Source: Niallia alba
Lineage (GTDB): Bacteria; Bacillota; Bacilli; Bacillales; Cytobacillaceae
Direction: 5' to 3'
Assembly (NCBI RefSeq): GCF_012933555.1
Contig: NZ_JABBPK010000001.1
Location: 4,194,001 to 4,258,000 of the forward strand
Length of the DNA: 64,000 nucleotides
In this document: positions 37,901 through 45,349 of the stretch, in pieces
Numbering within the stretch: position 1 is the first letter of the stretch
How the letters are laid out: each line of letters starts with the position of its first letter
Notes under the pieces: model-generated
Databases searched by the model: none
What the model saw: the letters and a program-made list of their open reading frames with translations, nothing else
Told to the model about the DNA's origin: nothing
Position numbers and translations under genes: made by a program

Positions 37901-38541
37901 GTTATAGTATTGATTGGAATTTAACACAAAACAATGATGTCCTATCACACTATACAAAACTATTAAATGCTAGAAAAGAATACTCCAGCGTATTTTCAAA
38001 AGGAACTCGTGCTCAAGTAACGGGGAGTGATGAAGAAGGTTATTCTGTATTTAAACGTGAATACTCCAATCAGCAAGTTTTTGTGGGATTAAATACGAAA
38101 GAAACAGCAAATGAAGTAACTTTTGAAGTTCCATTTGCTAAGGAAGCAGTAGATTTATATTCTGGAAAGACATATCCTATTAGTGAAAATAAAATTACGA
38201 TAAGCCTTCCTTCTAGAGAAGACGGTGGAACTATTCTATTAGTCGATGCTGATGAGAAAGAGCCAACTCAGCCTACTGAACCAGAAACACCACCTACTTC
38301 TGGAGAAACAGATTCGGAAACACCACCGCCTGCTTCTGGTGGTAACGATGTTAAAACACCAGGCTCGGAGGATTCAAAGCAAGTCACAGAATCATCAAGT
38401 AATCCAAACAAAGGAAAAGGAGAATCACTTCCTAATACTGCTACAGGTACTTATAACCTTCTTTTAATTGGGTTAAGTCTCCTGCTAATTGGGGCAATTG
38501 TATTTCTAGTACAAAAAAGGAAAAAGCGAACAGCTAATTAA
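34933..38541 (+). CDS. Cell-wall-anchored amylopullulanase (GH13) with LPNTA sorting signal
   Basis: A 1202-residue secreted glycoside hydrolase. The TTG start follows GGAAAGGAG. Order: signal peptide (about 1-35), glycogen-binding-like module (about 50-120, AGSFTDWQNG), two CBM41-type starch modules (about 215-310 and 325-430, with WDLWIFNSG and WHIWVWGTG), an N domain (about 435-520), an Ig-like segment, then the GH13 barrel (about 630-1010). Catalytic parts: VVVNHAG, YFRVDTVKH (nucleophile Asp), LIGEAWG (acid Glu) and GSHDEDG (third Asp). The C-terminus has a Pro/Thr/Ser-rich spacer, LPNTA, a hydrophobic helix and KKRKKRTAN, a sortase signal; LPNTA is used by the Bacillus sortase C/D type. 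It probably degrades starch or pullulan at the cell surface. No sortase in this window. Confidence 0.9.
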   Translation: MKTKKHPYLALCLIFLLIFSSFGGYLPSKKAQADSLLDSPILTADKSVQFFYDNAAAKEVKVAGSFTDWQNGALSMEQDADNRWSLTVPNLAAGVYQYKFIVDNEWITDPANEKIENGNSTFVVPGLNLDLIPVKVEKNKAYPLEATLVNKDGSVQKETQLTWSLKDKVEGIELVDGLLKVHDNAKANESFTLLAEKDGEKAEKKIEIVGSMYTYNINYYRFDEDYTKWDLWIFNSGVPDNGFPFTKNVTNDYTFISGTYSFPENEITIIPRKGNWEAQDAQNTIVVADGKQDTEAWVIEGLETVFYSKEEAIKAIDKLKGGNYERRHIQFMYDRPDSDYKDWHIWVWGTGVKDDQIDFDQNLHGMATATINVSEETQNVGFILRKGENWDTAIKEGNGDRYISLNKTDLITKVYVTSGQEDLYIVPEVTGPVLENGNATFYYRDKDLFAKNEMDKIEQVELQYNGKRYKMANETKNERFSYTIENIPEGTHSYSFFVTIDGIETEVTDPYNTVDGKSLLAYEKADLNILANIHPKEATYNDNAVLTVDWKTTKNTAIREVYADLRTIGGKEKVAIDPQLKELTIAIDQNTTTGPKEIPVYIIDQYGNTHTEKAEITVKARHSVGKDDFDWDEARIYFMLTDRFFDGDTSNNDPYGIGYDTSKPGTYHGGDFKGITKKLDYLENLGINTIWINPIVENIQYDVRNEEPETPYYAYHGYWASNFEKLNPHFGSMEDFHELIDAAHDRGIKIMVDVVVNHAGYGLKASDAVNDGKIANFPTSEDRNRFAGMFRDGGTDTVQGELSGLPDFLTENPEVRKQIVDWQTSWIEKSKTAKGNTIDYFRVDTVKHVENTTWMSFKNELSKIMPSFKLIGEAWGAQVNDDQGYLNSGMMDSLLDFDFKYLARDFANGDIERVQLALEERNNKLSNTGTLGQFLGSHDEDGFLESVGGDIGKLKLAAALQITSKGQPVIYYGEELGLSGANNYPYYDNRYSIDWNLTQNNDVLSHYTKLLNARKEYSSVFSKGTRAQVTGSDEEGYSVFKREYSNQQVFVGLNTKETANEVTFEVPFAKEAVDLYSGKTYPISENKITISLPSREDGGTILLVDADEKEPTQPTEPETPPTSGETDSETPPPASGGNDVKTPGSEDSKQVTESSSNPNKGKGESLPNTATGTYNLLLIGLSLLLIGAIVFLVQKRKKRTAN

Positions 38542-38597
38542 CAGAGAAAAAATACCTGACAAGGAGTTTTCCTTATCAGGTATTTTTCTCTGTTTTT
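38542..38597. terminator. Bidirectional terminator shared with the end of tagA
   Basis: CAGAGAAAAAATACCTGA pairs with TCAGGTATTTTTCTCTG, with T-runs on both sides. One arm contains the last codons and the TGA stop of tagA. Confidence 0.9.
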
Positions 38598-39328
38598 CTT
38601 TGCTTATAAATAGAATAGAAAAAAGCGAAATGCCCCACGAAATTTCGTTTCCATAATCTTCTCGGCTCTTTTCCCATTCGATATAGCCATTCGAGACGAA
38701 GGTCGCGAAAAATTTTAGGAGCTCTTGTAACTTCACCGGAAGAAAAGTCGATAAAAGCACCTACAGCCATTGTAATCGTGCTCTCAAGCTTTGATCGATG
38801 TTCCTTAATCCACTGTTCTTGTAGCGGCATTCCAAATCCTACTAAAAGGATATCTGCTTTACTCTTATTAATTTCTTCAATTATATTTTCTGTGGTTTCT
38901 TTCGGAAAATATCCATCCTGACAGCCTACAAAAAGGATATTATTATATTTTTCTTGAAGGCGTTCTTGTGCCTTTTGGGCAACACCAGGTTTCGCTCCTA
39001 AAAGAAAGACACGATATTGGTTACCCTTCTCTTCGTTTAAAGATTGAAATAATGCTGGAATTAAATCAGTGCCATTTAAATTCTCTTTAAAAGAAAATCC
39101 AAAAAACTTTGCTCCCATTTCGATACCGATTCCATCATTTAACAACAAATCAGCATTATTCAGTATGTCAAGATATGCTGAATCCTTTTGCGCAATATTG
39201 TATCCATGATCATTTAGGAAAAAAATATCCGAAGCTATTTTCTTCGCTAGTTTTTCTTTTATATAAGTAATAGCTTCCTTCGAGCTTAAAATATTTACTT
39301 TTACATTTCCTAACCATTTCTTATCCAT
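38576..39328 (-). CDS. tagA: TagA, ManNAc transferase of the WTA linkage unit
   Basis: A 250-residue GT26 enzyme (WecG/TagA) that adds ManNAc from UDP-ManNAc to the GlcNAc-PP-undecaprenol made by TagO. Family features: FLNDHGYN near residue 38, LLNDGIGIEMGAKFFG holding the catalytic Asp, NGTDLIP, FLLGAKPGVAQKA, VGCQDGYFP, DILLVGFGMPLQEQWI and AVGAFIDFSSGEVTRAPK. Length matches the family. It is separated from the other tag genes by about 7 kb, with galE, an IS and the amylopullulanase between. Confidence 0.94.
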   Translation of the reverse strand: MDKKWLGNVKVNILSSKEAITYIKEKLAKKIASDIFFLNDHGYNIAQKDSAYLDILNNADLLLNDGIGIEMGAKFFGFSFKENLNGTDLIPALFQSLNEEKGNQYRVFLLGAKPGVAQKAQERLQEKYNNILFVGCQDGYFPKETTENIIEEINKSKADILLVGFGMPLQEQWIKEHRSKLESTITMAVGAFIDFSSGEVTRAPKIFRDLRLEWLYRMGKEPRRLWKRNFVGHFAFFYSIYKQRKTEKNT

Positions 39329-39544
39329 TATGTATCCCCTAATGAAAAAATTTTAAAAAAGCCCCTTTCTATTATATAAAAATTGTCTGCTAGAAACAAT
39401 TCGAGCTAGAAATAGTTACTCTAAAAGCAGTAGAATACTGCGGACTTGTCCTAACTCTTTTGCTTCTGCCGACTATATTTGCTTTCCGAATAATTAATTA
39501 CTATAGATATGTTGGAATATGTCGAAACATTGTTTATGAAAAAG

Positions 39545-39574
39545 TTGTTAACTTTTGAACAATAGTGATAAAAT
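39545..39574 (+). promoter_or_regulatory. Candidate promoter of the riboswitch transcript
   Basis: TTGTTA and TAAAAT are 18 bases apart. Transcription would begin near 39581, just before the aptamer. Motif match is moderate. Confidence 0.4.
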
Positions 39575-39593
39575 TTAAATAGTACAATTATCA

Positions 39594-39676
39594 GATAAAG
39601 GCAAACCATCTGAAAAGGTGGGACGCAAAGCTTCAGGTCTAAGGTAGATTTATACTATGATGGCTGGGCCACCTTA
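39594..39676 (+). promoter_or_regulatory. Cyclic di-GMP-I (GEMM-I) riboswitch
   Basis: The segment contains the invariant GEMM-I parts in order: AAAGGCAAACC, a GAAA tetraloop (CTGAAAAGG), GGTGGGACGCAAAGC, a short stem, GGTCTAAGG, then ATGGCTGGGCCACC, which closes the second helix and receptor. This class binds c-di-GMP. Downstream, CCTTAT and ATAAGG (39672-39688) can form a hairpin covering part of the AAGGAGG ribosome binding site, and no T-run is present, so control of translation rather than termination is likely. The controlled gene starts at 39701. Confidence 0.92.
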
Positions 39677-39700
39677 TATTCTATAAGGAGGTTAATTATC

Positions 39701-39847
39701 ATGATTAATTTGTTTCCCACCAAAGTTTCAAAAGAAAGTAATTTGGACAATGAATGGATATCGCTCATAATGGAGGCAAAAGAACAAGGCTTTACGCAAG
39801 AAGAAGTTCGGGCTGTACTAACAATACTAGAAAAAGTCGATTGGTAA
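39701..39847 (+). CDS. SinI-like anti-repressor small protein
   Basis: A 48-residue protein starting MINLFPTKVSKESNLDNEW. The core DNEWISLIMEAKEQGFTQ followed by EEVRAVL matches the SinI dimerisation domain (B. subtilis SinI has LDQEWVELMVEAKEANISPEEIRKYL). SinI binds the biofilm repressor SinR and releases its targets. SinR is not in the window, so the partner is unknown. AAGGAGG lies 11 bases before the ATG. Expression is probably tied to c-di-GMP through the riboswitch just upstream, and a terminator follows at 39879. Its tail lacks the longer C-terminus of B. subtilis SinI. Confidence 0.83.
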   Translation: MINLFPTKVSKESNLDNEWISLIMEAKEQGFTQEEVRAVLTILEKVDW

Positions 39848-39878
39848 AATATCAGAATATTCGATAATTATAGCGATT

Positions 39879-39918
39879 CATCCTTAATAGGAAATTTCTT
39901 TATTAAGGATGTTTTTTC
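39879..39918 (+). terminator. Terminator of the SinI-like gene
   Basis: CATCCTTAATA pairs with TATTAAGGATG and TTTTTTCTTT follows. Confidence 0.9.
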
Positions 39919-40009
39919 TTTCTCTTCTCTACGTTGATAACCTTCTGTATTATCCTTCCCCTTAAATCCTTACTAGAATTTTCCGTATTTATTATTGAAC
40001 TACCAGCAA

Positions 40010-40034
40010 ACAAAAAAGTGCCACAAAGGCACTT
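40010..40034 (-). terminator. Terminator of the ssbB operon
   Basis: On the minus strand AAGTGCC pairs with GGCACTT and is followed by TTTTTTG. It lies 119 bases after the small gene at 40153. Confidence 0.82.
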
Positions 40035-40152
40035 AAATAATGGGGAATATAATCGGAGTGTGTATTGATTCTTTCTAATAAAGATTGATTGTTTCAAAGA
40101 GGAGTTTTGAAACGAAAAGATAATAGTGTGAGTAGTGTATAGAATGAAAGTC

Positions 40153-40299
40153 TTAAGATGCTGAGGAAGTACGAGTGATTTTTTCGGTGTAAATAATATG
40201 TTCTAATTGTTTGATTCTTACATTGCATTGCTCTAATTTTTCATTTGTCTTTGCCTGCATTTTAATTAATGTAACCATTACATCTGGCACATTATTCAC
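40153..40299 (-). CDS. Small coiled-coil protein downstream of ssbB
   Basis: A 48-residue frame beginning with GTG, with AAAGGAGG nine bases upstream, 14 bases after the ssbB stop. It reads MNNVPDVMVTLIKMQAKTNE and continues with ...LEQCNVRIKQLEHIIY, a likely short coiled coil. No family recognised. The strong ribosome binding site, tight spacing to ssbB and downstream terminator support a real gene in the ssbB transcript, possibly a competence-linked partner; that role is inference. Confidence 0.6.
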   Translation of the reverse strand: MNNVPDVMVTLIKMQAKTNEKLEQCNVRIKQLEHIIYTEKITRTSSAS

Positions 40300-40313
40300 A
40301 ATTTTTTCCTCCT

Positions 40314-40655
40314 TTATGGAATGGTTTGTTCCACTTTTTTCGGGTCCAAGAAACGAACAGATTCTGCAATAACTTCGGTCACATAAACTTTTTTTTGCTC
40401 CTGATTTTCATAATTTCTTGTCTGAATTCTTCCAACGATTCCTACTAAAGATCCCTTATGACAATACTGTGCTGTATTTTCTGCTACTTTATTCCAAAAT
40501 ATGCACTGGACAAAATCAGCCTCGTAGTTACCAGCTTGATTTTTATAGTTTCTATTAACTGCGACAATAACATGGACGATAGATGTACCCTCTTGTGTTA
40601 CTCGCAATTCTGGATCTTTCGTTAGTCGCCCGACTAAAGTAACTTGATTAATCAT
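40314..40655 (-). CDS. ssbB: SsbB, competence single-stranded DNA-binding protein
   Basis: A 113-residue OB-fold protein, the same length as B. subtilis SsbB (YwpH), and shorter than SsbA because it lacks the acidic C-terminal tail. It matches through INQVTLVGRLTKDPELR, VNRNYKNQAGNYEADFVQC, WNKVAENTAQYCHKGSLVGI and YVTEVIAESVRFLDPK. SsbB protects incoming DNA during transformation and is controlled by ComK in B. subtilis. Two ComK-type boxes lie next to its promoter (40723-40767). GGAGGGAAAAG precedes the ATG. Confidence 0.93.
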   Translation of the reverse strand: MINQVTLVGRLTKDPELRVTQEGTSIVHVIVAVNRNYKNQAGNYEADFVQCIFWNKVAENTAQYCHKGSLVGIVGRIQTRNYENQEQKKVYVTEVIAESVRFLDPKKVEQTIP

Positions 40656-40694
40656 CTTTTCCCTCCTTTCTCTACTAAATTAGTAAAATCATAC

Positions 40695-40767
40695 TATGAA
40701 TTTCAGCAAATGGAAAATGTCAAAAATTCAATTTTGGGGAGTGTTTACATATAGAAAACTTAAGTTT
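40695..40767 (-). promoter_or_regulatory. ssbB promoter with ComK-type AT boxes
   Basis: On the minus strand TTGACA (40723-40718) is followed after 17 bases by TTCATA. Directly upstream are AAAA-TTCAA-TTTT (40723-40735) and AAAA-CTTAA-GTTT (40755-40767), 19 bases apart, the AAAA-N5-TTTT pattern of ComK K-boxes with near-standard spacing. A third box, AAAA-CTCAA-TTTT, is at 40809-40821. Confidence 0.65.
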
Positions 40768-40840
40768 CGTCTAGGCGATTTTTGAACTTTAGGGCAATAA
40801 AACGCTCTAAAACTCAATTTTTGCATTTTTAAATTTTTCC

Positions 40841-40919
40841 AATAAAAAACTCCTTCAGAATGTCTAGACTGAGAATGACTTCTCTTTACTAACACATTCC
40901 TTGAAGGAGTTTTTTATTA
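40841..40919. terminator. Terminator of pgcA
   Basis: AATAAAAAACTCCTTCA pairs with TGAAGGAGTTTTTTATT across a 44-base interior. It follows the pgcA stop on the minus strand and is symmetrical. Confidence 0.75.
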
Positions 40920-40932
40920 TTAATCTGATGAA

Positions 40933-42669
40933 TTATTTGTTATATCCATCGATTACAGCGTTCACTTGCTCCATTACGCCTGTCTTCAATGCTTCTAGTT
41001 TACTAGAACTTTCTTCTAAGGAAGGGCTATTCACACTAAAGTAGAACTTTGCCTTTGGTTCAGTTCCAGATGGGCGCAAGCAGAACCAAGAACCGTCTTC
41101 TAAATAGTATTTGATCACATTGGATTTAGGTAAATCAATCAATGTTTCTGTTAGACCTTCTTGACGTTGACTTGTTAAATAGTCTTCTACTGCAACTACA
41201 TTTAAGCCATTTATTTCTTTGATTGGAGCCTTACGGAATGTATCCATAATATAAGCTATTTGTTCTGCTCCATCTTTTCCTTTTAACGTTAATGACTCTA
41301 AACCTTCTTGATAGAAGCCATACTTTTCAAAAATTTCTAGTAATCCTTCATAAAGCGTTAAGCCTTTTGCTTTATAATAAGCAGCAACCTCTGCCGCAAA
41401 AATAGCAGATTGAACAGCGTCTTTATCACGAACAAAATCACCGATTAAATAGCCATAGCTTTCTTCATATCCGAAAAGGAAAGTATGCTCATGTGTTTGT
41501 TCAAATTCTTGAATTTTTTCGCCAATAAATTTGAATCCTGTTAATGTATCGATTGTTGGAATGCCATAGGACTTAGCAATCGTGCGGCCAATCTCAGAGG
41601 TAACGATTGTTTTAATAACCACACCATTTTCTGGCAGGATCCCTTTCGCTTTTTTCTCGGATAATAAGTATTCTAGCATTAATGCACCTAATTGATTTCC
41701 TGTAAGAACGTCGTATTCGCCACTTAAATCCTTCACAGCAACCCCTAGTCTATCTGCATCTGGATCTGTAGCAAGGAGAACATCTGCATCGATTTCTTTT
41801 CCATAACGAATCGCAATTTCAAAAGCTGCATGCTCTTCTGGGTTTGGCGATTTTACTGTAGAAAAGTTAGAATCAGGTAATTCTTGTTCTTTTACGACTG
41901 TTACATTTTCAAATCCAAATGCTTCTAATCCTGCACGAACTGGCTTGTTTCCTGTACCATGTAGTGGAGTAAAGACAATTTTTAAATCTTTTGCTTCTGG
42001 CAAACGATTTAATTGGATCGTTTTTAATTGTTCAACATAGGCAGCATCCACATCTGCACCAATATATGTTAATAGGCCTTTTTCTAATAGTTCTTTTTCT
42101 TCTAAAACCTCTATCGTTAGCTCGTCTTCGACTGCATTTACATATTTAATAATGATATCTGCAGCCTCAGGAGGAAGTTGTCCACCATCTTCTCCGTAAG
42201 CTTTAAATCCATTGTACTCAGGAGGATTGTGACTAGCGGTAATCACTACTCCCGCGAATGTATTTAAGTATCTTACAGCAAAAGATAATGCAGGTGTAGG
42301 ACGAAGCTCTTCAAATACATAGGACTTAATTCCAAGCTTACCGACTACTTTCGCAACTTCTAATGCAAATTCTGGAGACTGATGACGGGAATCATATGCA
42401 ACAGCTACCCCACGATTCATCGCTTCTTCCCCTTGTTCTACTATGTATTTCCCTAATCCTTCAGCTGCCTTACGAACAGTATAGATATTCATGCGATTAA
42501 TACCAGGCCCTAATTCTCCACGCATACCACCAGTACCGAATTCTAGGTGCTTATAAAAACTGTCCTCCAGCAACTTATCAGATGTTTGTAATTCTGTTAG
42601 TTGCGCTTTTAAGTTAGCTTCTAATCCTGCAAAACTTGTCCATTTTTCTACGATTTGTTTATAAACCAT
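40933..42669 (-). CDS. pgcA: PgcA, alpha-phosphoglucomutase
   Basis: A 578-residue phosphohexomutase that converts glucose-6-phosphate to glucose-1-phosphate, the substrate of GtaB. Motifs: [17 protein letters not shown], active serine in [11 protein letters not shown], metal loop [11 protein letters not shown], sugar loop [10 protein letters not shown] and phosphate loop [12 protein letters not shown]. Length matches B. subtilis PgcA (YhxB). Together with GtaB it makes UDP-glucose for WTA decoration and for the glycolipid anchor. The terminator at 40841 follows. Confidence 0.95.
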   Translation of the reverse strand: MVYKQIVEKWTSFAGLEANLKAQLTELQTSDKLLEDSFYKHLEFGTGGMRGELGPGINRMNIYTVRKAAEGLGKYIVEQGEEAMNRGVAVAYDSRHQSPEFALEVAKVVGKLGIKSYVFEELRPTPALSFAVRYLNTFAGVVITASHNPPEYNGFKAYGEDGGQLPPEAADIIIKYVNAVEDELTIEVLEEKELLEKGLLTYIGADVDAAYVEQLKTIQLNRLPEAKDLKIVFTPLHGTGNKPVRAGLEAFGFENVTVVKEQELPDSNFSTVKSPNPEEHAAFEIAIRYGKEIDADVLLATDPDADRLGVAVKDLSGEYDVLTGNQLGALMLEYLLSEKKAKGILPENGVVIKTIVTSEIGRTIAKSYGIPTIDTLTGFKFIGEKIQEFEQTHEHTFLFGYEESYGYLIGDFVRDKDAVQSAIFAAEVAAYYKAKGLTLYEGLLEIFEKYGFYQEGLESLTLKGKDGAEQIAYIMDTFRKAPIKEINGLNVVAVEDYLTSQRQEGLTETLIDLPKSNVIKYYLEDGSWFCLRPSGTEPKAKFYFSVNSPSLEESSSKLEALKTGVMEQVNAVIDGYNK

Positions 42670-42834
42670 TGTCGCTGTTCTCCCACCTTTAAATTAATGT
42701 AACTATCTATCTTTACATTACCTAAAATATGTATATAAGTAAAGATTTTTTAAAACCCATCATTGTGGAACCCTCCTCCCTGATTAGGTCTTAATACTCA
42801 CATTACTAAGGGTCCCATCAACATTTTATGCTAA

Positions 42835-43341
42835 TTATTTTTGTCTCCACATCTTTGCAAGTGGACCACTTTCCCCATAGACTGGATCCGCTTCAGGAAA
42901 AATTGCGTTTTCTATTTCCTCTTGTACACCGTTTAAATCTTCCTCTACATCTTTTTTGATATTATAATCTTCCCCACTGGGATAGGCACCGATGACTTGA
43001 AAATCTGGTGAAGCTGATAATTTCTTATGACCAGTTCCAGCTGGAAGTAGCAAGATATCTCCACTCTTTACAATAAGCTTAGAGCCTCCTTCCCCTCCTA
43101 TTTGTAGTAAAGCAGAGCCTTTTTTAATCCCAAGAACTTCATGTGCATTACTATGATAATGATGATATGGAAAAACTCCATTCGTCCAACTATTTTTCCA
43201 ATTATTATAATGAAAAACTTTTTCGATATTTTCTTCCTTATTTTCCATTGCCTTCTTGTAATGAAGTGCTGGTAAATATGGGTGGTTAGGTATATACCTA
43301 TTTTGTTCAAAATAATACATTGTAATATCTGGATTAGCCAT
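42835..43341 (-). CDS. Cupin domain protein
   Basis: A 168-residue protein with a single cupin barrel (about 45-125). The first cupin motif holds the His cluster in PYHHYHSNAHEVLGIKKG (H-x-H and later E and H), and the second has LLPAGTGHKKLS. It resembles the YjlB group of Bacillus (cupin proteins of unknown role). Neighbours do not suggest a pathway. Family is clear, function unknown. Confidence 0.85.
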   Translation of the reverse strand: MANPDITMYYFEQNRYIPNHPYLPALHYKKAMENKEENIEKVFHYNNWKNSWTNGVFPYHHYHSNAHEVLGIKKGSALLQIGGEGGSKLIVKSGDILLLPAGTGHKKLSASPDFQVIGAYPSGEDYNIKKDVEEDLNGVQEEIENAIFPEADPVYGESGPLAKMWRQK

Positions 43342-43485
43342 GTATGCACACCTCTCTATCTGTTGTGATATTACTATATACCCTCCTTCTTCTTAAATCA
43401 TTCCTTTGTTTCTATATCTATGAACTTGCACCATTATTTTCAATAATTACCACTTTTCTTTTAATTCCGACTTTTACCTTTCTAC

Positions 43486-43512
43486 TACAAACAAGGAAAT
43501 TTCCGCCGATAT
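43486..43512 (+). promoter_or_regulatory. SigD-type promoter of the chemoreceptor gene
   Basis: GCCGATAT at 43505-43512 is a close match to the SigD -10 element, with TACA 15 bases upstream as a weaker -35. It lies 77 bases before the receptor ATG. SigD controls motility and chemotaxis genes. Confidence 0.7.
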
Positions 43513-43588
43513 AATTCGATGTACCTATGTTTGGGAGCTAATTAAAGCACCTTAACAAAAATGTTTTATCAAAAGAAAGGAGAATAGA

Positions 43589-45277
43589 ATGAGAATATCC
43601 ATTAAACATAAATTATCTGTAAGTTTTTTGATTGTTTCCATTTTATTTATCATACTGTCTTATTATTCTTATAAAAGTACAAAGGAAACAGTAGAAACAT
43701 ATGATTACCTAATCGAAACAGTTACAGAACTGCGCTCTATTTCAGAACAAATTAAAACGAATGCAGCGAGACAAATCTCCTACTTAAGGGGGTATTTTGT
43801 CTACTCTACGCCTAGTTTCAAAAACAGATTCAATGGTGCTAGCAGTAATATCAATACCTTTGTTGACAAGGGGGTAGAAATTTCCGCTGACGGAGATATA
43901 GAAAAACGATTAACGGAATTAGCGGCTTTAAACAAAGAACTTACACATAAAGGAAACGCACTGATGAACAGCAATAGCCCTTCTCAATCTGCTTTAGATG
44001 AGGTTACTGCTCTATCAGATACTTTGTCGGATCAGGCTGATATTTTAAATAATTTGCTTACAAATGATATTTTGAAGCCAGAAATTGAAAATGCCCAGAG
44101 AGAGTCTGAACAAAGAATGTTTCTTGTTGTAATTTTTAGTGCAATAGTAACTGCTATCTCATTGACGATTGGTTTCATTCAATCTTCTCTTATTACGAAA
44201 CCGATTCAAAAATTACAAACAAATATGCAGAAGGTTGCAAAAGGAGATTTACATACAGCTAAATTCTCTATTAAAGCCAAAGATGAAATTTATCATTTAA
44301 ATGAAGCTTTTGAACAAATGAAAGACAATTTATCAAAAATGATTTCTAATATGTCGGAGAGCTCAAATATGGTAGCAGCATCAGCTGAACAATTACATGC
44401 AAGTGCAGAACAATCAAGCAATGCCTCTACTACGATAGCCTCTTCCATTCAGTCGATTGCTGAGAGCAATGAGCATACACTTGGGAAAATTTCTGATAAT
44501 GCCCTTGCCTTGGATTCAATCTTAAGTGGAGTAGAGGCGATAAAAGACCGTTCCCATTACGTCTCTTCATTATCGCAAGTTGCCTTTACGAATGCAGAAC
44601 AGGGGACAAAGCAAATTCATGATAATTTAACGCAAATGGAGTTCATTTATGATTCTGTTCAGCGTTCCAATTCGATTATTGCTTCCCTAGCGGATCGTTC
44701 AAATGAAATTGGAAAAATGATTGAATTAATAAGCAATATCGCTAATCAAACTAATCTGTTAGCGTTGAATGCAGCAATCGAGGCGGCTAGAGCAGGAGAA
44801 AACGGAAAAGGATTTGCTGTTGTAGCAGATGAAGTGCGGAAATTAGCGGAGCAGTCACAAGCTTCCACACAAGATATTTCGCAATCCTTACAGGGAATTC
44901 AACAAGATACATCAGAAGCAGTCACGATGTTAAACGAGACATTAGATCGAGCGAAGACAGGAGTAAGTATATCAACAAATACTGTTGAATCCTTCTCCAC
45001 GATTGTAACAAACACGCAAAAAGTAGCTCCAGCCATAGAAGAAGTTGCCCAAACGGTGGCTACGATCACGACACAGAACAAAGACGTCGTAAGGGTTGCT
45101 AATGAGATTGCCCTTCTTTCTAAAGAAAACGGGAGCAGTACAGAAGAAGTCGCTGCCTCTACAGAAGAACAAATGGCATCTATGGAAGAAATTAAAGCTT
45201 CTGCTGAATCCTTATCCAGTATGGCAGAAGAATTAATGGAAATTGTGTCCCAGTTTAATCAAAAAGAAGAAATTTAA
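43589..45277 (+). CDS. Methyl-accepting chemotaxis protein
   Basis: A 562-residue transmembrane receptor. Helix 1 (about 9-26), an extracellular four-helix-type sensor (about 30-180), helix 2 (about 183-203), HAMP (about 205-258, ending [11 protein letters not shown]) and a long signalling coiled coil. The hairpin tip reads [21 protein letters not shown] followed by [18 protein letters not shown], the interaction region for CheA/CheW. The ligand is unknown. AAAGGAGAATAG precedes the ATG, and a SigD-type promoter is upstream. Confidence 0.95.
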   Translation: MRISIKHKLSVSFLIVSILFIILSYYSYKSTKETVETYDYLIETVTELRSISEQIKTNAARQISYLRGYFVYSTPSFKNRFNGASSNINTFVDKGVEISADGDIEKRLTELAALNKELTHKGNALMNSNSPSQSALDEVTALSDTLSDQADILNNLLTNDILKPEIENAQRESEQRMFLVVIFSAIVTAISLTIGFIQSSLITKPIQKLQTNMQKVAKGDLHTAKFSIKAKDEIYHLNEAFEQMKDNLSKMISNMSESSNMVAASAEQLHASAEQSSNASTTIASSIQSIAESNEHTLGKISDNALALDSILSGVEAIKDRSHYVSSLSQVAFTNAEQGTKQIHDNLTQMEFIYDSVQRSNSIIASLADRSNEIGKMIELISNIANQTNLLALNAAIEAARAGENGKGFAVVADEVRKLAEQSQASTQDISQSLQGIQQDTSEAVTMLNETLDRAKTGVSISTNTVESFSTIVTNTQKVAPAIEEVAQTVATITTQNKDVVRVANEIALLSKENGSSTEEVAASTEEQMASMEEIKASAESLSSMAEELMEIVSQFNQKEEI

Positions 45278-45292
45278 ATTTTAATGTTAAGG

Positions 45293-45338
45293 AGAGTATA
45301 GAATAATCTGGGTGATTGTTCTATACTCTTTTTTTTGG
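45293..45338 (+). terminator. Terminator of the chemoreceptor gene
   Basis: AGAGTATAGAA pairs with TTCTATACTCT, then eight T residues. Confidence 0.9.
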
Positions 45339-45349
45339 TGTGAGAAATT

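Noticed and set aside
39903-40097. 64-residue minus-strand frame after the ssbB operon
   Set aside because: It has no ribosome binding site and overlaps the terminators of the ssbB operon and of the SinI-like gene.
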